In this document: positions 33,021-42,088 of the stretch, piece by piece
Numbering within the stretch: the stretch's first letter is position 1
How the letters are laid out: each line of letters opens with the position of its first letter
Origin: VGJW01 sp035285595
Lineage (GTDB): Bacteria > Cyanobacteriota > Sericytochromatia > S15B-MN24 > VGJW01
Direction: 5' to 3'
NCBI GenBank assembly: GCA_035285595.1
Contig: JAYKGV010000002.1
Coordinates: 66,446 to 130,445 of the forward strand
DNA: 64,000 nt
Notes under the pieces: generated by a model
Seen by the model: the letters and a program-made list of their open reading frames with translations, nothing else
The model's database searches: none
What the model was told of the DNA's origin: nothing
Translations under genes and position numbers: made by a program

Positions 33021-34682
33021 TCAGCTTCCCTGCCGGATGGACCACTCGTGGCAGTTCCACAGGTTGCCCGCTGAGGTCGGGTTCGGCTTGAAGCCTTCGA
33101 TGCGTTGATTGACCACGTTGAGCGTCGTCCAAACCAGCAGGGGCATCATCGGAGCATCTTCGGCCAGCAGCATCTGGATGCGCTTGTAGATCTTGGCACG
33201 TTCCGCAGTGTTGACCGTGGCATTACCGGCTTCCGTGAGCTTGTCGATTTCCGGGTTGCTGTAGCGGGTGTAGTTCTGTCCCGCCGGTGGATGCTGCTTG
33301 CTGTTCCAAAGGAAGATGTTATTGGGGTCGATGTTGCTCACCCAAGCATAAAGACCCAGATCATACTGGCCGCTGTAAAGCAGGCCGTCCGGCCGCCCGA
33401 AAAGCTTGGGGCCGGGCACGTTGTTGATTTCGAGGTTGACGCCTACGGCCTTGAGATAGCTCTTGATGACCTGCTCCGTAAGCTCGCGAGGCTTGCGACC
33501 ACTCGTCGAGACGATGGTCAGTTTGAGAGGCTTTCCATCTTTGCTACGGAAACCATCGCTCCCCACGACCCATCCGGCCTCGTCGAGAAGTTTCTTTGCA
33601 CCTTCCGGATCGAAGGACGAGAGCTTCTCAACGCCAGGCTCGTAAAATGTGGTGTTGAGTGGCGACTGATCGCTATAGGCTGCCTTATAGAGACCTTTAT
33701 AGATCTTGGCCGAGATTTCCTCGCGGTTGATGGCCATCGTCAAGGCACGGCGCACCTTGATGTCCGCCAGTATGGGATTCTGCAGGTTGAAGTCCAGATG
33801 CTCGTACGAAAGTGAAGGAGTTTCGTGGATAACAACGCCTGACATCTTCTTGAGTTGGTCATATTGCGTCAGTGCAGCACTCTGGTAGATGTCGATGGCA
33901 CCGGCTTGGAGCTGCGTGTACGCGTTGTTTTCGTCCGGAATGATCTTGAAGACGATGGTATCCACCTTGGGCTTGCCCCTGTAGTACGCTGGGTTCGCTT
34001 CGTAGGTGATGTGGTCGCCAGGTACCCACTCCTTGAACTTGAAGGCACCAGAGCCCACCGGGGCTCTGTTCCAGGCCGACTGATTGAAGTGGCTGTCACC
34101 CGGCCTGTCCTCTTTCTTCAGATCGGCATCCAGCAGGTGACGGGGGAAAATGCCGCCGAAGAGGCCCAGATAAGGCGCGTAAATTTCCTTGAAATGGACG
34201 ACCACAGTCTGGGCATCCGGCGTGTCGATCGAAGAGATCTTGTCGTAGCCGTCTCGGCTTGTGACCTTGACGGACGGACTCATGTAGACCTGCCAGGTGA
34301 AGGCGACGTCGGCCGAGGTGACGGGTTTGCCGTCGTGCCACGTGGCCTTCTTGAGCTTGTAGGTCACCGACATGCCCTTGCCCCTGATCCGAACGCCCTT
34401 GTTTTCAAGAGTCGGCACGGTCTCGGCAAGGTCAGGGATGTATTCCATCTTGTCGTTGACGGTCACGAGCGCGCTCATGATGGGCGTGATGGCATCCACC
34501 GTCGCCATCATGCTCGAGATGGCCCCATTGAGAGTTTCTGGCTCCTGCTGGTTGTGAATCACGACCGTGCGGGCCATCGCGCCGCTCGCGGCGTTGCCGG
34601 TTTTGTCAGGCTTGTTGTCGCCTTTTCCGGAGCACCCGGCGAGAAGGGTGAGCGACAAGAGCGAGGGCAGGAGTCGGCGCAT
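33021..34682 (-). CDS. dppA: Family 5 extracellular solute-binding lipoprotein (DppA/OppA-like)
   Basis: 553 residues. The signal peptide ends in LLAGC with C17 as lipid anchor. The family 5 layout follows: an N-terminal QEPETLNGAIS, YKLKKATWHDGKPVTSADVAFTW, which is the family signature region, and conserved Trp-rich C-terminal segments. It captures peptides or a similar solute outside the inner membrane and feeds them to DppBC. The ATG at 34682 is chosen for the signal peptide; the open frame runs on upstream without support. It sits between dppF (29 bases upstream) and dppB. Confidence 0.93.
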   Translation of the reverse strand: MRRLLPSLLSLTLLAGCSGKGDNKPDKTGNAASGAMARTVVIHNQQEPETLNGAISSMMATVDAITPIMSALVTVNDKMEYIPDLAETVPTLENKGVRIRGKGMSVTYKLKKATWHDGKPVTSADVAFTWQVYMSPSVKVTSRDGYDKISSIDTPDAQTVVVHFKEIYAPYLGLFGGIFPRHLLDADLKKEDRPGDSHFNQSAWNRAPVGSGAFKFKEWVPGDHITYEANPAYYRGKPKVDTIVFKIIPDENNAYTQLQAGAIDIYQSAALTQYDQLKKMSGVVIHETPSLSYEHLDFNLQNPILADIKVRRALTMAINREEISAKIYKGLYKAAYSDQSPLNTTFYEPGVEKLSSFDPEGAKKLLDEAGWVVGSDGFRSKDGKPLKLTIVSTSGRKPRELTEQVIKSYLKAVGVNLEINNVPGPKLFGRPDGLLYSGQYDLGLYAWVSNIDPNNIFLWNSKQHPPAGQNYTRYSNPEIDKLTEAGNATVNTAERAKIYKRIQMLLAEDAPMMPLLVWTTLNVVNQRIEGFKPNPTSAGNLWNCHEWSIRQGS

Positions 34683-34711
34683 GGGGGTCGGGGCTCCGGT
34701 CGGGAACAGGG

Positions 34712-35734
34712 TCAGCGGGAACCGGGGAGGCCACCGGCGGCGGCCATCGGCAGGGACACGGCAGGATGAAGATGACAGGCCACCCTGTGACCCGCACCCG
34801 TATCGACGAAGGCCGGGTCCTCGACCTTGCAGCGATCGATGGCCACGGGGCAGCGGGTGTGGAAGCGACAACCTGCTGGAGGATCGACCGGGCTGGGGAT
34901 GTCGCCTTGCAGGATTACACGCTCGCGGCGCAGCGTGGGGTCGGGTTCGGGCACAGCGGAGAGCAGGGCCTTGGTATAGGGATGCTTGGGGTCGTTGTAG
35001 AGCTGATCGGACGTGCCGAGTTCGACCATCTTGCCCAGATACATGACAGCGACCCGGTCACTGATGTGCTGCACCGTGGCGAGGTTGTGGGCGATGAACA
35101 GGTACGTCAGTCCGAACTCTTCCTGCAGTTCGTCAAGCAGGTTGAGGACTTGCGCCTGAACCGAGACATCGAGTGCGGAGACGGGCTCGTCGGCCACGAT
35201 GAAGCGGGGTTTGATGGCCAGGGCGCGGGCGATGCCGATGCGCTGGCGCTGACCACCGGAAAACTCATGGGGGTAGCGGCCAGAGTACGTCGGGGAAAGG
35301 CCTACCCTTTCGAGCAACTCCTTGACCCGAGCCTGAATGCTCCCTTCATCGCCGACTCCGTGGACTCTCAAGGGTTCGGCGATGGAGTCCCCGATGGTCA
35401 TGCGAGGGTCAAGCGAGGCGTAGGGGTTCTGGAATACGATTTGCATCTGCTTTCGCATCTCGCGCATCCGATCGGCCGGCAACTTCAGGAGATCCACTCC
35501 GTCGAACAGGACTTCGCCCGCCGTGGCCTCGATGAGGCGAAGGATCAGGCGACCTGTGGTCGACTTGCCGCAGCCCGACTCGCCCACGAGCCCCAGAGTC
35601 TCGCCAGGAAGGACATCGAAGTCAAGGCCGTCGACGGCCTTGACGGCACCTACCTGTTTCTTGAAAAGGATGCCGCGATGGATCGGGAAGTGCTTCTTGA
35701 GGTTGCGGACCTGCAGCAGGGGCGTGTTGCTCAT
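34712..35734 (-). CDS. dppF: Peptide ABC transporter ATPase, DppF/OppF family
   Basis: 340 residues. Walker A is GESGCGKST, the signature FSGGQRQRIGIARAL, and Walker B is FIVADEPVSALDV. The N-terminal HFPIHRGILFKKQVGAVKAVDG is typical of the OppF/DppF branch, and the C-terminal GCRFHTRCPVAIDRC resembles the conserved region that can hold an iron-sulfur cluster in this family. Its ATG overlaps the dppD stop by four bases. Confidence 0.95.
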   Translation of the reverse strand: MSNTPLLQVRNLKKHFPIHRGILFKKQVGAVKAVDGLDFDVLPGETLGLVGESGCGKSTTGRLILRLIEATAGEVLFDGVDLLKLPADRMREMRKQMQIVFQNPYASLDPRMTIGDSIAEPLRVHGVGDEGSIQARVKELLERVGLSPTYSGRYPHEFSGGQRQRIGIARALAIKPRFIVADEPVSALDVSVQAQVLNLLDELQEEFGLTYLFIAHNLATVQHISDRVAVMYLGKMVELGTSDQLYNDPKHPYTKALLSAVPEPDPTLRRERVILQGDIPSPVDPPAGCRFHTRCPVAIDRCKVEDPAFVDTGAGHRVACHLHPAVSLPMAAAGGLPGSR

Positions 35735-36762
35735 CGGGCCAAGGCCTCCTCGGCGGCGGCAGACGCGACCCAGCAGCGGACCTGGTGATCGGCGGCGATC
35801 GACGTCAGACGGGGCATCTGGTCACACGTTCCGCCCCTGTAGCTGGTGCACCGCGGGGCGAACGAACATCCTGGCGGGAGGTGGGCCAAGGAAGGAGGCT
35901 GACCCTCGATGGGGATCAAGCGGTCTTTCTTGCCTCCCATTCGGGGGATGGACTGAAGCAAGCCACGGGTGTACGGATGAGCCGGATTCGCAAAGAGGGT
36001 GTGTACGTCGGTGTATTCCACGACCTTGCCTGCGTACATGACGGCGACGTGATCGCACATTTCGGCCACGACGCCCAGGTCGTGGGTGATGAGCACCACG
36101 GCGGCTTGGCGCTCGGTACGAATCTTGTGCATCAAGTCGAGGATCTGTGCCTGGATGGTGACGTCGAGGGCCGTCGTGGGTTCATCGGCAATCAGGAGAT
36201 CAGGTTCACAAGCCAAAGCCATGGCGATGATGGCCCGTTGGCGCATGCCGCCGGAAAACTGGTGGGGATAGTCGTCCACCCTGCTTTCTGGCGAGGGGAT
36301 GCCCACGTCTGCCAAGGCCTTGATCGCCCGTTGGCGTGCCGTCCCCTTGTCGACCCGCTGATGCAGGATGATGGCTTCCATGATTTGGTCGCCCACCGTC
36401 AGGACAGGGTTCAGGCTGGTCATGGGATCCTGCGAGATGAGCGCGATCCGGTTTCCGCGGATGCGCCTCATCTCCGCTTCCGGCAGCTTGAGCAAGTCCT
36501 GGCCTTGGAAAAGAATCTGGCCGCCGACGGTCCTGCCGGTCGGACCCGCCACGAGCCGCATGATGGAGAGCGAGGTGATGGACTTGCCGCAACCGGACTC
36601 GCCCACGATGCCAAGGATCTTGCCGCGCTGGACTTCGAAGTCCACGCCATCCACGGCCTTGACCACACCTTCATCCGTGAAGAAATGGGTCTGAAGTCCA
36701 GACACCTTGAGCAATGCTTCGGCCACGTCGGGGGGGTTCTCCTGCATCGGACGATCCGACAC
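35731..36762 (-). CDS. dppD: Peptide ABC transporter ATPase, DppD/OppD family
   Basis: 343 residues. It has Walker A GESGCGKS, the signature FSGGMRQRAIIAMAL, Walker B LLIADEPTTALDV and the OppD-type C-terminus GCSFAPRCTSYRGGTCDQ. It is the first gene of the seven-gene minus-strand run and is divergent from uvrA. The start is the GTG at 36762; a nearby in-frame ATG at 36747 is also possible. Confidence 0.95.
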   Translation of the reverse strand: MSDRPMQENPPDVAEALLKVSGLQTHFFTDEGVVKAVDGVDFEVQRGKILGIVGESGCGKSITSLSIMRLVAGPTGRTVGGQILFQGQDLLKLPEAEMRRIRGNRIALISQDPMTSLNPVLTVGDQIMEAIILHQRVDKGTARQRAIKALADVGIPSPESRVDDYPHQFSGGMRQRAIIAMALACEPDLLIADEPTTALDVTIQAQILDLMHKIRTERQAAVVLITHDLGVVAEMCDHVAVMYAGKVVEYTDVHTLFANPAHPYTRGLLQSIPRMGGKKDRLIPIEGQPPSLAHLPPGCSFAPRCTSYRGGTCDQMPRLTSIAADHQVRCWVASAAAEEALAR

Positions 36763-36829
36763 GATAGCACGCTCACGCCGGTGCCCGCCACCGAGGGGGC
36801 CTGAGGCTTCGCGAGCCTGTCCTGTGGGC

Positions 36830-36835
36830 TATCAT
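36830..36835 (+). promoter_or_regulatory. -10 hexamer immediately upstream of uvrA
   Basis: TATCAT at 36830-36835 is followed by TGGGGGC and then the ATG at 36843. As with ccdA, the short gap predicts a leaderless or near-leaderless message. I see no clear LexA-type box in the 80-base gap to dppD. Confidence 0.45.
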
Positions 36836-36842
36836 TGGGGGC

Positions 36843-39701
36843 ATGACGGGTCTTTCGGGTGTCATACGGGTCAAGGGTGCCCGCGCCCACAACCTCAAGG
36901 ACATCAGCCTCGAGATTCCGCGCGATCGTCTGGTGGTCTTCACGGGCGTGTCCGGATCGGGCAAGTCCTCCTTGGCTTTCGATACTATTTTTGCCGAGGG
37001 GCAGAGGCGTTACGTAGAGAGTCTGTCGGCCTATGCCAGGCAGTTCTTGGGCCAGATGGACAAGCCCGACGTCGACCTCATCGAGGGATTGTCGCCAGCC
37101 ATCTCGATCGACCAGAAGTCCACATCACACAATCCGCGGTCGACAGTAGGTACGGTCACCGAGATACATGATTACCTGAGGTTGCTTTACGCCCGGGTCG
37201 GTGTGCCCCACTGTCCCCGTTGCGCCTTGCCCATCAGCCCACAGAGCGTCGAACAGATCAGCGACAGGCTTTCGGCGTTGCCCGAGGGCACGCGATTCCA
37301 GATTCTCGCACCGCTGGTGCGGGGTCGGAAGGGAGAGTTCCGACAGCTGCTGGAGGAAGTGCGCAGGGAAGGCTTCGTCCGCGTGCGCCTCGATGGTGAG
37401 GTCGTGGAGCTGGATGGCGCGTTGCCCGCCCTCGACAAGAACAAGAAGCACGACCTGGCGGTCATCGTCGATCGACTGGTGGCACGCTCGGATCTCGGCA
37501 GTCGGCTCGTGGATTCTGTCGGCCAGGCCCTGCGTCGGGGTGAGGGGTTGATGATCGCCGAATTGCTCGGCACCCGCGAGGATCCTCGTTCGGAGGAGTT
37601 GCTGTTCAGCGAGCGGCACGCGTGTCCGACCTGTGATTTCTCTTTTGCCGAAATCGAGCCAAGGCTGTTCAGTTTCAACAGTCCGTTCGGGGCATGTCCT
37701 GCCTGTCACGGGCTGGGCAGTCGCCAGGAGTTCGATCCCGGGAGGATCGTGCCGGACGGTGGGAAGCGTCTCTCCGAGGCCATCGCGCCTTGGGCTGGTT
37801 CCGCCAACCCCTACTACGGTCAGCTGCTTGAGGCCATCGCTGCGCATCTGGGCGTCACCGTATCGACCCGATGGGATGATTTGCCCGCCGAGGCTCGTGG
37901 GGTCATTCTCGAAGGCACATCCGAGCGCATCCGGGTGGATCGAGAAAGTTGGTTCCGACCCGGCGAAGTCGGTTACATGACCCGATGGGAGGGGGTCTTG
38001 CGCCAGTTGGAGCGACGGCATGCCGAATCCACCTCGGATCGGGTGAAGGAAGAGTTGGCTTCCTACATGACCGAGCGGGACTGTGAAACCTGCAAGGGAA
38101 CACGGCTGAAGCCCGAGGCCCTCGCAGTGCGTGTCGGCGCTTGTTCCATCGCCGATGTGGCGAGCATGGATATCCGTGGAGCCAGGAGCTTCTTCGAGGA
38201 GCTGGTCCTCGGCCCGCGTGAGGAGCGCATAGCCCAGCAGATCCTGAAGGAGATCCGAGCGCGCCTGCAATTCCTGCTCGATGTGGGTCTCGATTACCTG
38301 ACGCTGGGACGCAAGGCTGGAACCTTGTCCGGAGGCGAGGCCCAGCGGATCAGATTGGCAACCCAGATCGGCAGCGGCCTTACCGGCGTGATGTATGTAC
38401 TCGATGAGCCGAGCATCGGGTTGCACCAGCGAGACAACGAACGTCTTCTCGCCACCCTCTCGCGGCTGCGTGACCTCGGCAATTCGGTGTTGGTCGTGGA
38501 GCACGACGAGGACACCATCAAGATGGCGGATTGGGTCGTCGACATCGGTCCGGGAGCTGGGCGACACGGTGGCGAAGTGGTCTTCTCGGGCCCCCCTGCG
38601 GATCTGCTGCGACATCCTGTGTCCTGGACGGGCCAATACCTGTCCGGTCGGCGTGTCATTTCCGTGCCAGCCGTTCGTCGCCCCGGGCATGGCATGGCCT
38701 TGCGCCTCTTGGGCTGCCATCGCAACAATTTGAAGAACCTCGATGTGGCATTTCCGCTGGGCTGTTTCGTCTGCGTGACGGGAGTGTCAGGTTCAGGCAA
38801 GAGTACGCTGGTCAACGATCTGCTGCACGAGTCCCTGCGCTTCCATCTTCACGGCGGGCCTCGTCCGTCGGGTCTGAGAGGCATCGAGGGCCTCGAGCAC
38901 GTCGACAAGGTCATCGTCATCGACCAAGCCCCCATCGGCCGGACGCCCCGATCGAATCCCGCGACTTACACGGGCCTGTTCGATCTCGTGCGAGAGACGT
39001 TCGCGCAGACGCTCGACGCAAAGGCCCGTGGGTTCGGCCCCGGCCGCTTCAGTTTCAATGTCAAGGGCGGCCGATGCGAGGCTTGCGGCGGTGAGGGCAT
39101 GAACCGCATCGAGATGCACTTCCTGCCAGATATCTATGTGCCGTGTGAGGTTTGTCGGGGCACCCGCTACAACCGTGAGACCCTGACGATATCCTTCAAG
39201 GGCAAGCACATCGCCGATGTTCTGGATATGACGGTGGATGAGGCCCTCGATTTCTTCCGTAATCTGGCGCGTCTCAAGTCGAAGCTACAGACCCTGAGCG
39301 ACGTAGGGCTCGGCTACATCAAGCTGGGACAGCCCGCCACCACCTTGTCCGGGGGGGAAGCCCAGCGCGTGAAGCTTGCCGAACAGCTCTCGCGGCGAAG
39401 CACCGGCCGGACCGTCCTCATCCTCGACGAGCCCACCACCGGCTTGTCAGCCTTCGATACGGATCGCTTGCTGGGTGTTTTGCAGCGTCTGGTGGATGCA
39501 GGCAACAGCGTGGTCTGCATCGAGCACAACCTTGATGTCATCAAGGGGGCTGACTGGCTCATCGATCTCGGTCCGGAGGGGGGAGCGGGCGGTGGGACAT
39601 TGGTGGCCCAAGGCACCCCTGAGAACGTCGCACGGCATCTCGAATCCCATACGGGACGTTTCCTCGAGCCCGTTCTCGCATCCCTTCCGGCGAACGGGTA
39701 G
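36843..39701 (+). CDS. uvrA: Excinuclease ABC subunit A
   Basis: 952 residues, normal UvrA length. The N-terminal Walker A GVSGSGKSSLAFDT, LSGGEAQRIRLATQIG, the second Walker A GVSGSGKSTLVNDLLHES and the second signature LSGGEAQRVKLAEQL show both ATPase halves. Zinc modules CPTC...CPAC and CEAC...CEVC are complete. It scans DNA for bulky lesions and loads UvrB for nucleotide excision repair. It stands alone; uvrB and uvrC are not nearby. The ATG at 36843 gives the expected N-terminus (IRVKGARAHNLKDI). Confidence 0.97.
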   Translation: MTGLSGVIRVKGARAHNLKDISLEIPRDRLVVFTGVSGSGKSSLAFDTIFAEGQRRYVESLSAYARQFLGQMDKPDVDLIEGLSPAISIDQKSTSHNPRSTVGTVTEIHDYLRLLYARVGVPHCPRCALPISPQSVEQISDRLSALPEGTRFQILAPLVRGRKGEFRQLLEEVRREGFVRVRLDGEVVELDGALPALDKNKKHDLAVIVDRLVARSDLGSRLVDSVGQALRRGEGLMIAELLGTREDPRSEELLFSERHACPTCDFSFAEIEPRLFSFNSPFGACPACHGLGSRQEFDPGRIVPDGGKRLSEAIAPWAGSANPYYGQLLEAIAAHLGVTVSTRWDDLPAEARGVILEGTSERIRVDRESWFRPGEVGYMTRWEGVLRQLERRHAESTSDRVKEELASYMTERDCETCKGTRLKPEALAVRVGACSIADVASMDIRGARSFFEELVLGPREERIAQQILKEIRARLQFLLDVGLDYLTLGRKAGTLSGGEAQRIRLATQIGSGLTGVMYVLDEPSIGLHQRDNERLLATLSRLRDLGNSVLVVEHDEDTIKMADWVVDIGPGAGRHGGEVVFSGPPADLLRHPVSWTGQYLSGRRVISVPAVRRPGHGMALRLLGCHRNNLKNLDVAFPLGCFVCVTGVSGSGKSTLVNDLLHESLRFHLHGGPRPSGLRGIEGLEHVDKVIVIDQAPIGRTPRSNPATYTGLFDLVRETFAQTLDAKARGFGPGRFSFNVKGGRCEACGGEGMNRIEMHFLPDIYVPCEVCRGTRYNRETLTISFKGKHIADVLDMTVDEALDFFRNLARLKSKLQTLSDVGLGYIKLGQPATTLSGGEAQRVKLAEQLSRRSTGRTVLILDEPTTGLSAFDTDRLLGVLQRLVDAGNSVVCIEHNLDVIKGADWLIDLGPEGGAGGGTLVAQGTPENVARHLESHTGRFLEPVLASLPANG

Positions 39702-39725
39702 ATACCGCTCGCGCCCGCCGAGGCT

Positions 39726-40151
39726 TCAGGCAGACAGCCGGATGCCCACGATTCCGAGGGACGCCAGGCTACGGTCATCGGCCGGGGTTCCGGTCCAGGT
39801 GCCCAGGAGCTCCAGAGCAGGCCCCTGTGCCGACAACCCATCGACGTCCCGGGTGACCCCTTCAAGGCCCGCATCCAACGCGGCGTTCAGGAAGGCGCCA
39901 AGGTCCGTGGTGGAACGCAACGCACCTTCTGCCAGCGTTTCCAGATCGACTCCGGGCACCTCACGTGCTTCCTCGGGCAACTGCAAGCCACTGCTTCGCC
40001 CCGGCAGGTCCCTCGTACCGTTCACGTCGGTGGCCGGCAGCGGCAAGTTCTCCCCTTCAGCGGCATGGGAGACAGTTGAGGCCGCTGACGCCGGGTTCAC
40101 GGGGACCTGGGGACTGGCCCCGGTCAGGCGTGGGCCGAAGATACTCGTCAT
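39726..40151 (-). CDS. Hypothetical protein, orphan
   Basis: 141 residues, acidic and soluble, without a signal peptide or membrane segment. The first 60 residues are Ala/Pro/Ser-rich and probably disordered; the rest (VDLETLAEGALRSTTDLGAF and on) is likely helical then beta. I recognise no family. GAGGA about ten bases before the ATG supports the start. It lies downstream of the GspF-like gene on the same strand (91 bases later) and is convergent with uvrA. Confidence 0.55.
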   Translation of the reverse strand: MTSIFGPRLTGASPQVPVNPASAASTVSHAAEGENLPLPATDVNGTRDLPGRSSGLQLPEEAREVPGVDLETLAEGALRSTTDLGAFLNAALDAGLEGVTRDVDGLSAQGPALELLGTWTGTPADDRSLASLGIVGIRLSA

Positions 40152-40242
40152 GACTGCTGATTCCTCTTGGAGGGATTATGCGGGCACACCGACTTCAAAG
40201 CGATTCATTTCAAGGGTTCTTTACAACTCCGAGCGAATCAGG

Positions 40243-41232
40243 TCAGTAGATGCCTTGCATCGCCTTGTCGATTTGTCCGAGGATGCCGCCGTAGAGGCGG
40301 GCCAACTTGCCGACCAGCAGCGCGGCCACGAGCACGTAGGCCACGTGTCCGGTCATCTGTGCCAGCCGGCGTAAGGCAGCTTCGAGCGCTTCTCCTTGGC
40401 GCCGGGCGTGTCGCTCGAGTGTCTGATCCAGCTTGCCGGTGGCTTCGCCTGTCATGTAGGCCGTGGACCACGGCGTTCCAAATCGGTGCTCGAGCATCGC
40501 CACGGCTTCATCGGGGGGGCGGCCGTTTCCTATGGACATGGCGGCGGACATGCCAGCCTCATCCAGTCCGGGCGCCCCGGACGCGGCCGTGGCCAATCGC
40601 CAGGTCTCGTCCAGTGGAAGGCCCGCGCGCCAAAGGCTCGCCATGGCCTGGGTGAGCCTGACCTCGGCCGCGAGGCGCCAAGGAGTCCCGAGCAAGGGAA
40701 TCTTTTCCATGCCAAGACGCAGGGTCGACCGCAGCCCGGGCAGGCGTGACGCGAGGCCAAAGGCAAGACCGGCAAGGAAGAGGAAGGCGAGCCCGGTTCC
40801 AAGGAGGCTGATGAGTCCCGCGAGGTAGCCTCCGGCGCCTTCGGCCAGCAGGCGGTCCACCGGGGACACTAGACACAGAAGGACCAGCAGGCCGGCAGGA
40901 TAGGCCAGGCTTGCACGAAGCCGGGCGGCTGTTGCACGTTGCTCAGCCCAATGTCGGGCCAGCTGGGCACAGGTCGAGGGCAGTTGTCCGCCCCGCTCTC
41001 CCGCGGTCAACCAAGCCACTTCCCATGCGGCAAAGGGCGATTCTCCGCTTCGTTGTTCCTTGTCGAGGGTTTCTTCGAGGGACCAGCCCCTTTCCAGACG
41101 GCCCCCCATGCGGGCCATCTCTCTGGAGTCGCCCTTGATGCGTTGCCAGGCTCCGGTCAGTGGAATGCCGCTCTCAAGCAGGGTGGCCAACTGCTCGAAG
41201 ACTTGCTCCCGTTGCCGCGGGGTCATGGCCAT
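40243..41232 (-). CDS. GspF/PilC-like inner-membrane assembly protein
   Basis: 329 residues. It has the type II secretion/type IV pilus F-protein layout: a soluble helical half (LLESGIPLTGAWQRI, LTAGERGGQLPSTCAQLARH), a membrane pair at about 120-185, a second similar half (SLWRAGLPLDETWRLATAAS, YMTGEATGKLDQTLERHARR, the family's GExSGxL box) and a final membrane helix. It is somewhat shorter than usual F proteins (about 400). No gspE or pilin gene is close, so its partners are elsewhere or it serves another machine. GAGGGG before the ATG at 41232 sets the start; an ATG at 41256 is possible. Confidence 0.83.
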   Translation of the reverse strand: MAMTPRQREQVFEQLATLLESGIPLTGAWQRIKGDSREMARMGGRLERGWSLEETLDKEQRSGESPFAAWEVAWLTAGERGGQLPSTCAQLARHWAEQRATAARLRASLAYPAGLLVLLCLVSPVDRLLAEGAGGYLAGLISLLGTGLAFLFLAGLAFGLASRLPGLRSTLRLGMEKIPLLGTPWRLAAEVRLTQAMASLWRAGLPLDETWRLATAASGAPGLDEAGMSAAMSIGNGRPPDEAVAMLEHRFGTPWSTAYMTGEATGKLDQTLERHARRQGEALEAALRRLAQMTGHVAYVLVAALLVGKLARLYGGILGQIDKAMQGIY

Positions 41233-41295
41233 GCGTCCACCCCTCTGCCGAAACATGGATTGCTTCCCTTGGGGTATACACCCGGGACGTATTTC

Positions 41296-42009
41296 ATGGA
41301 CATCGACCTTCAGCATGCCCATCCCTTCGAGGTCAGCCCCGACGAGGCCTACCGGTTGCAACGCGAACTGGCGCGCAAGGTGGTCCGGGACAATCGGGTG
41401 GGCGTACCCGATGTCATCATGGGGCTTGAAGTCGAGCATGTCCGCGGAGAGGGTCGCGTGGCCGCGGCGGCCGTGTCCGTCCGGTGGCCGGGGCTCGAGA
41501 TCGTCGGGCGTTCGGTCGCCGACAGAATCGTCCGCTTCCCGGATATCCGTGATCTGGCGGCCTTCCAGGAGTTGCCGGTGCTGCTGCACGTGCTGGCCGA
41601 GGCCGGCCCGCGTCCCGACCTCGTTCTCATGGGGGCACCGGGACGGGCTCATCCCCGTGGCCTCGGGACGGCCAGCCATTTGGGGGTCCTCTTGGGCATT
41701 CCTACCATCTCTTGCGGAGGCAAGGGCCATCTTGGCCAACATCTCCCGGTTCCCCCCGAGGCCGGAGCGAGGGTGCCCTTGCTGCATCGAGGTGAGGTGC
41801 TCGGTGATGTCCTCAGGACCCGTCCCCGGATCGCACCTGTGGTCGTGACCCCCGGGCACGGCGTCGACACGGCGGCCGCCTTGCACTGGGTGCAGGCCCT
41901 GCTGCGCGGACATCGTCTCCCCGAGCCCAACCACCTTGCGACGAACTTGTTGCGCGATGCCCGCAAGCGGCTCAGGCAGATCGTCCGCGAGGGGCGACCG
42001 AGCTCCTGA
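41296..42009 (+). CDS. Endonuclease V homologue with altered active site
   Basis: 237 residues that align well by eye with endonuclease V, the enzyme that nicks DNA or RNA near deoxyinosine. E92 in FQELPVLL, H119 in AHPRGLG, K143 and the PGH-VDTAAALHWVQ segment are kept. But the two aspartates that bind the catalytic metal are changed: GADVG of E. coli Nfi is GLEVE here (E45) and VDGHG is MGAPG (G113). The protein may bind inosine-containing nucleic acid without cutting, or use a changed chemistry. It is on the opposite strand to and divergent from the GspF-like gene. Confidence 0.82.
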   Translation: MDIDLQHAHPFEVSPDEAYRLQRELARKVVRDNRVGVPDVIMGLEVEHVRGEGRVAAAAVSVRWPGLEIVGRSVADRIVRFPDIRDLAAFQELPVLLHVLAEAGPRPDLVLMGAPGRAHPRGLGTASHLGVLLGIPTISCGGKGHLGQHLPVPPEAGARVPLLHRGEVLGDVLRTRPRIAPVVVTPGHGVDTAAALHWVQALLRGHRLPEPNHLATNLLRDARKRLRQIVREGRPSS

Positions 42010-42088
42010 CGGGGGGTTTGCCCGACATGGCTGCCCGGGGTAGCATGCACCACCCTTGGGTTCCTGCCCATCGCTTCCGGAGTCGTTC

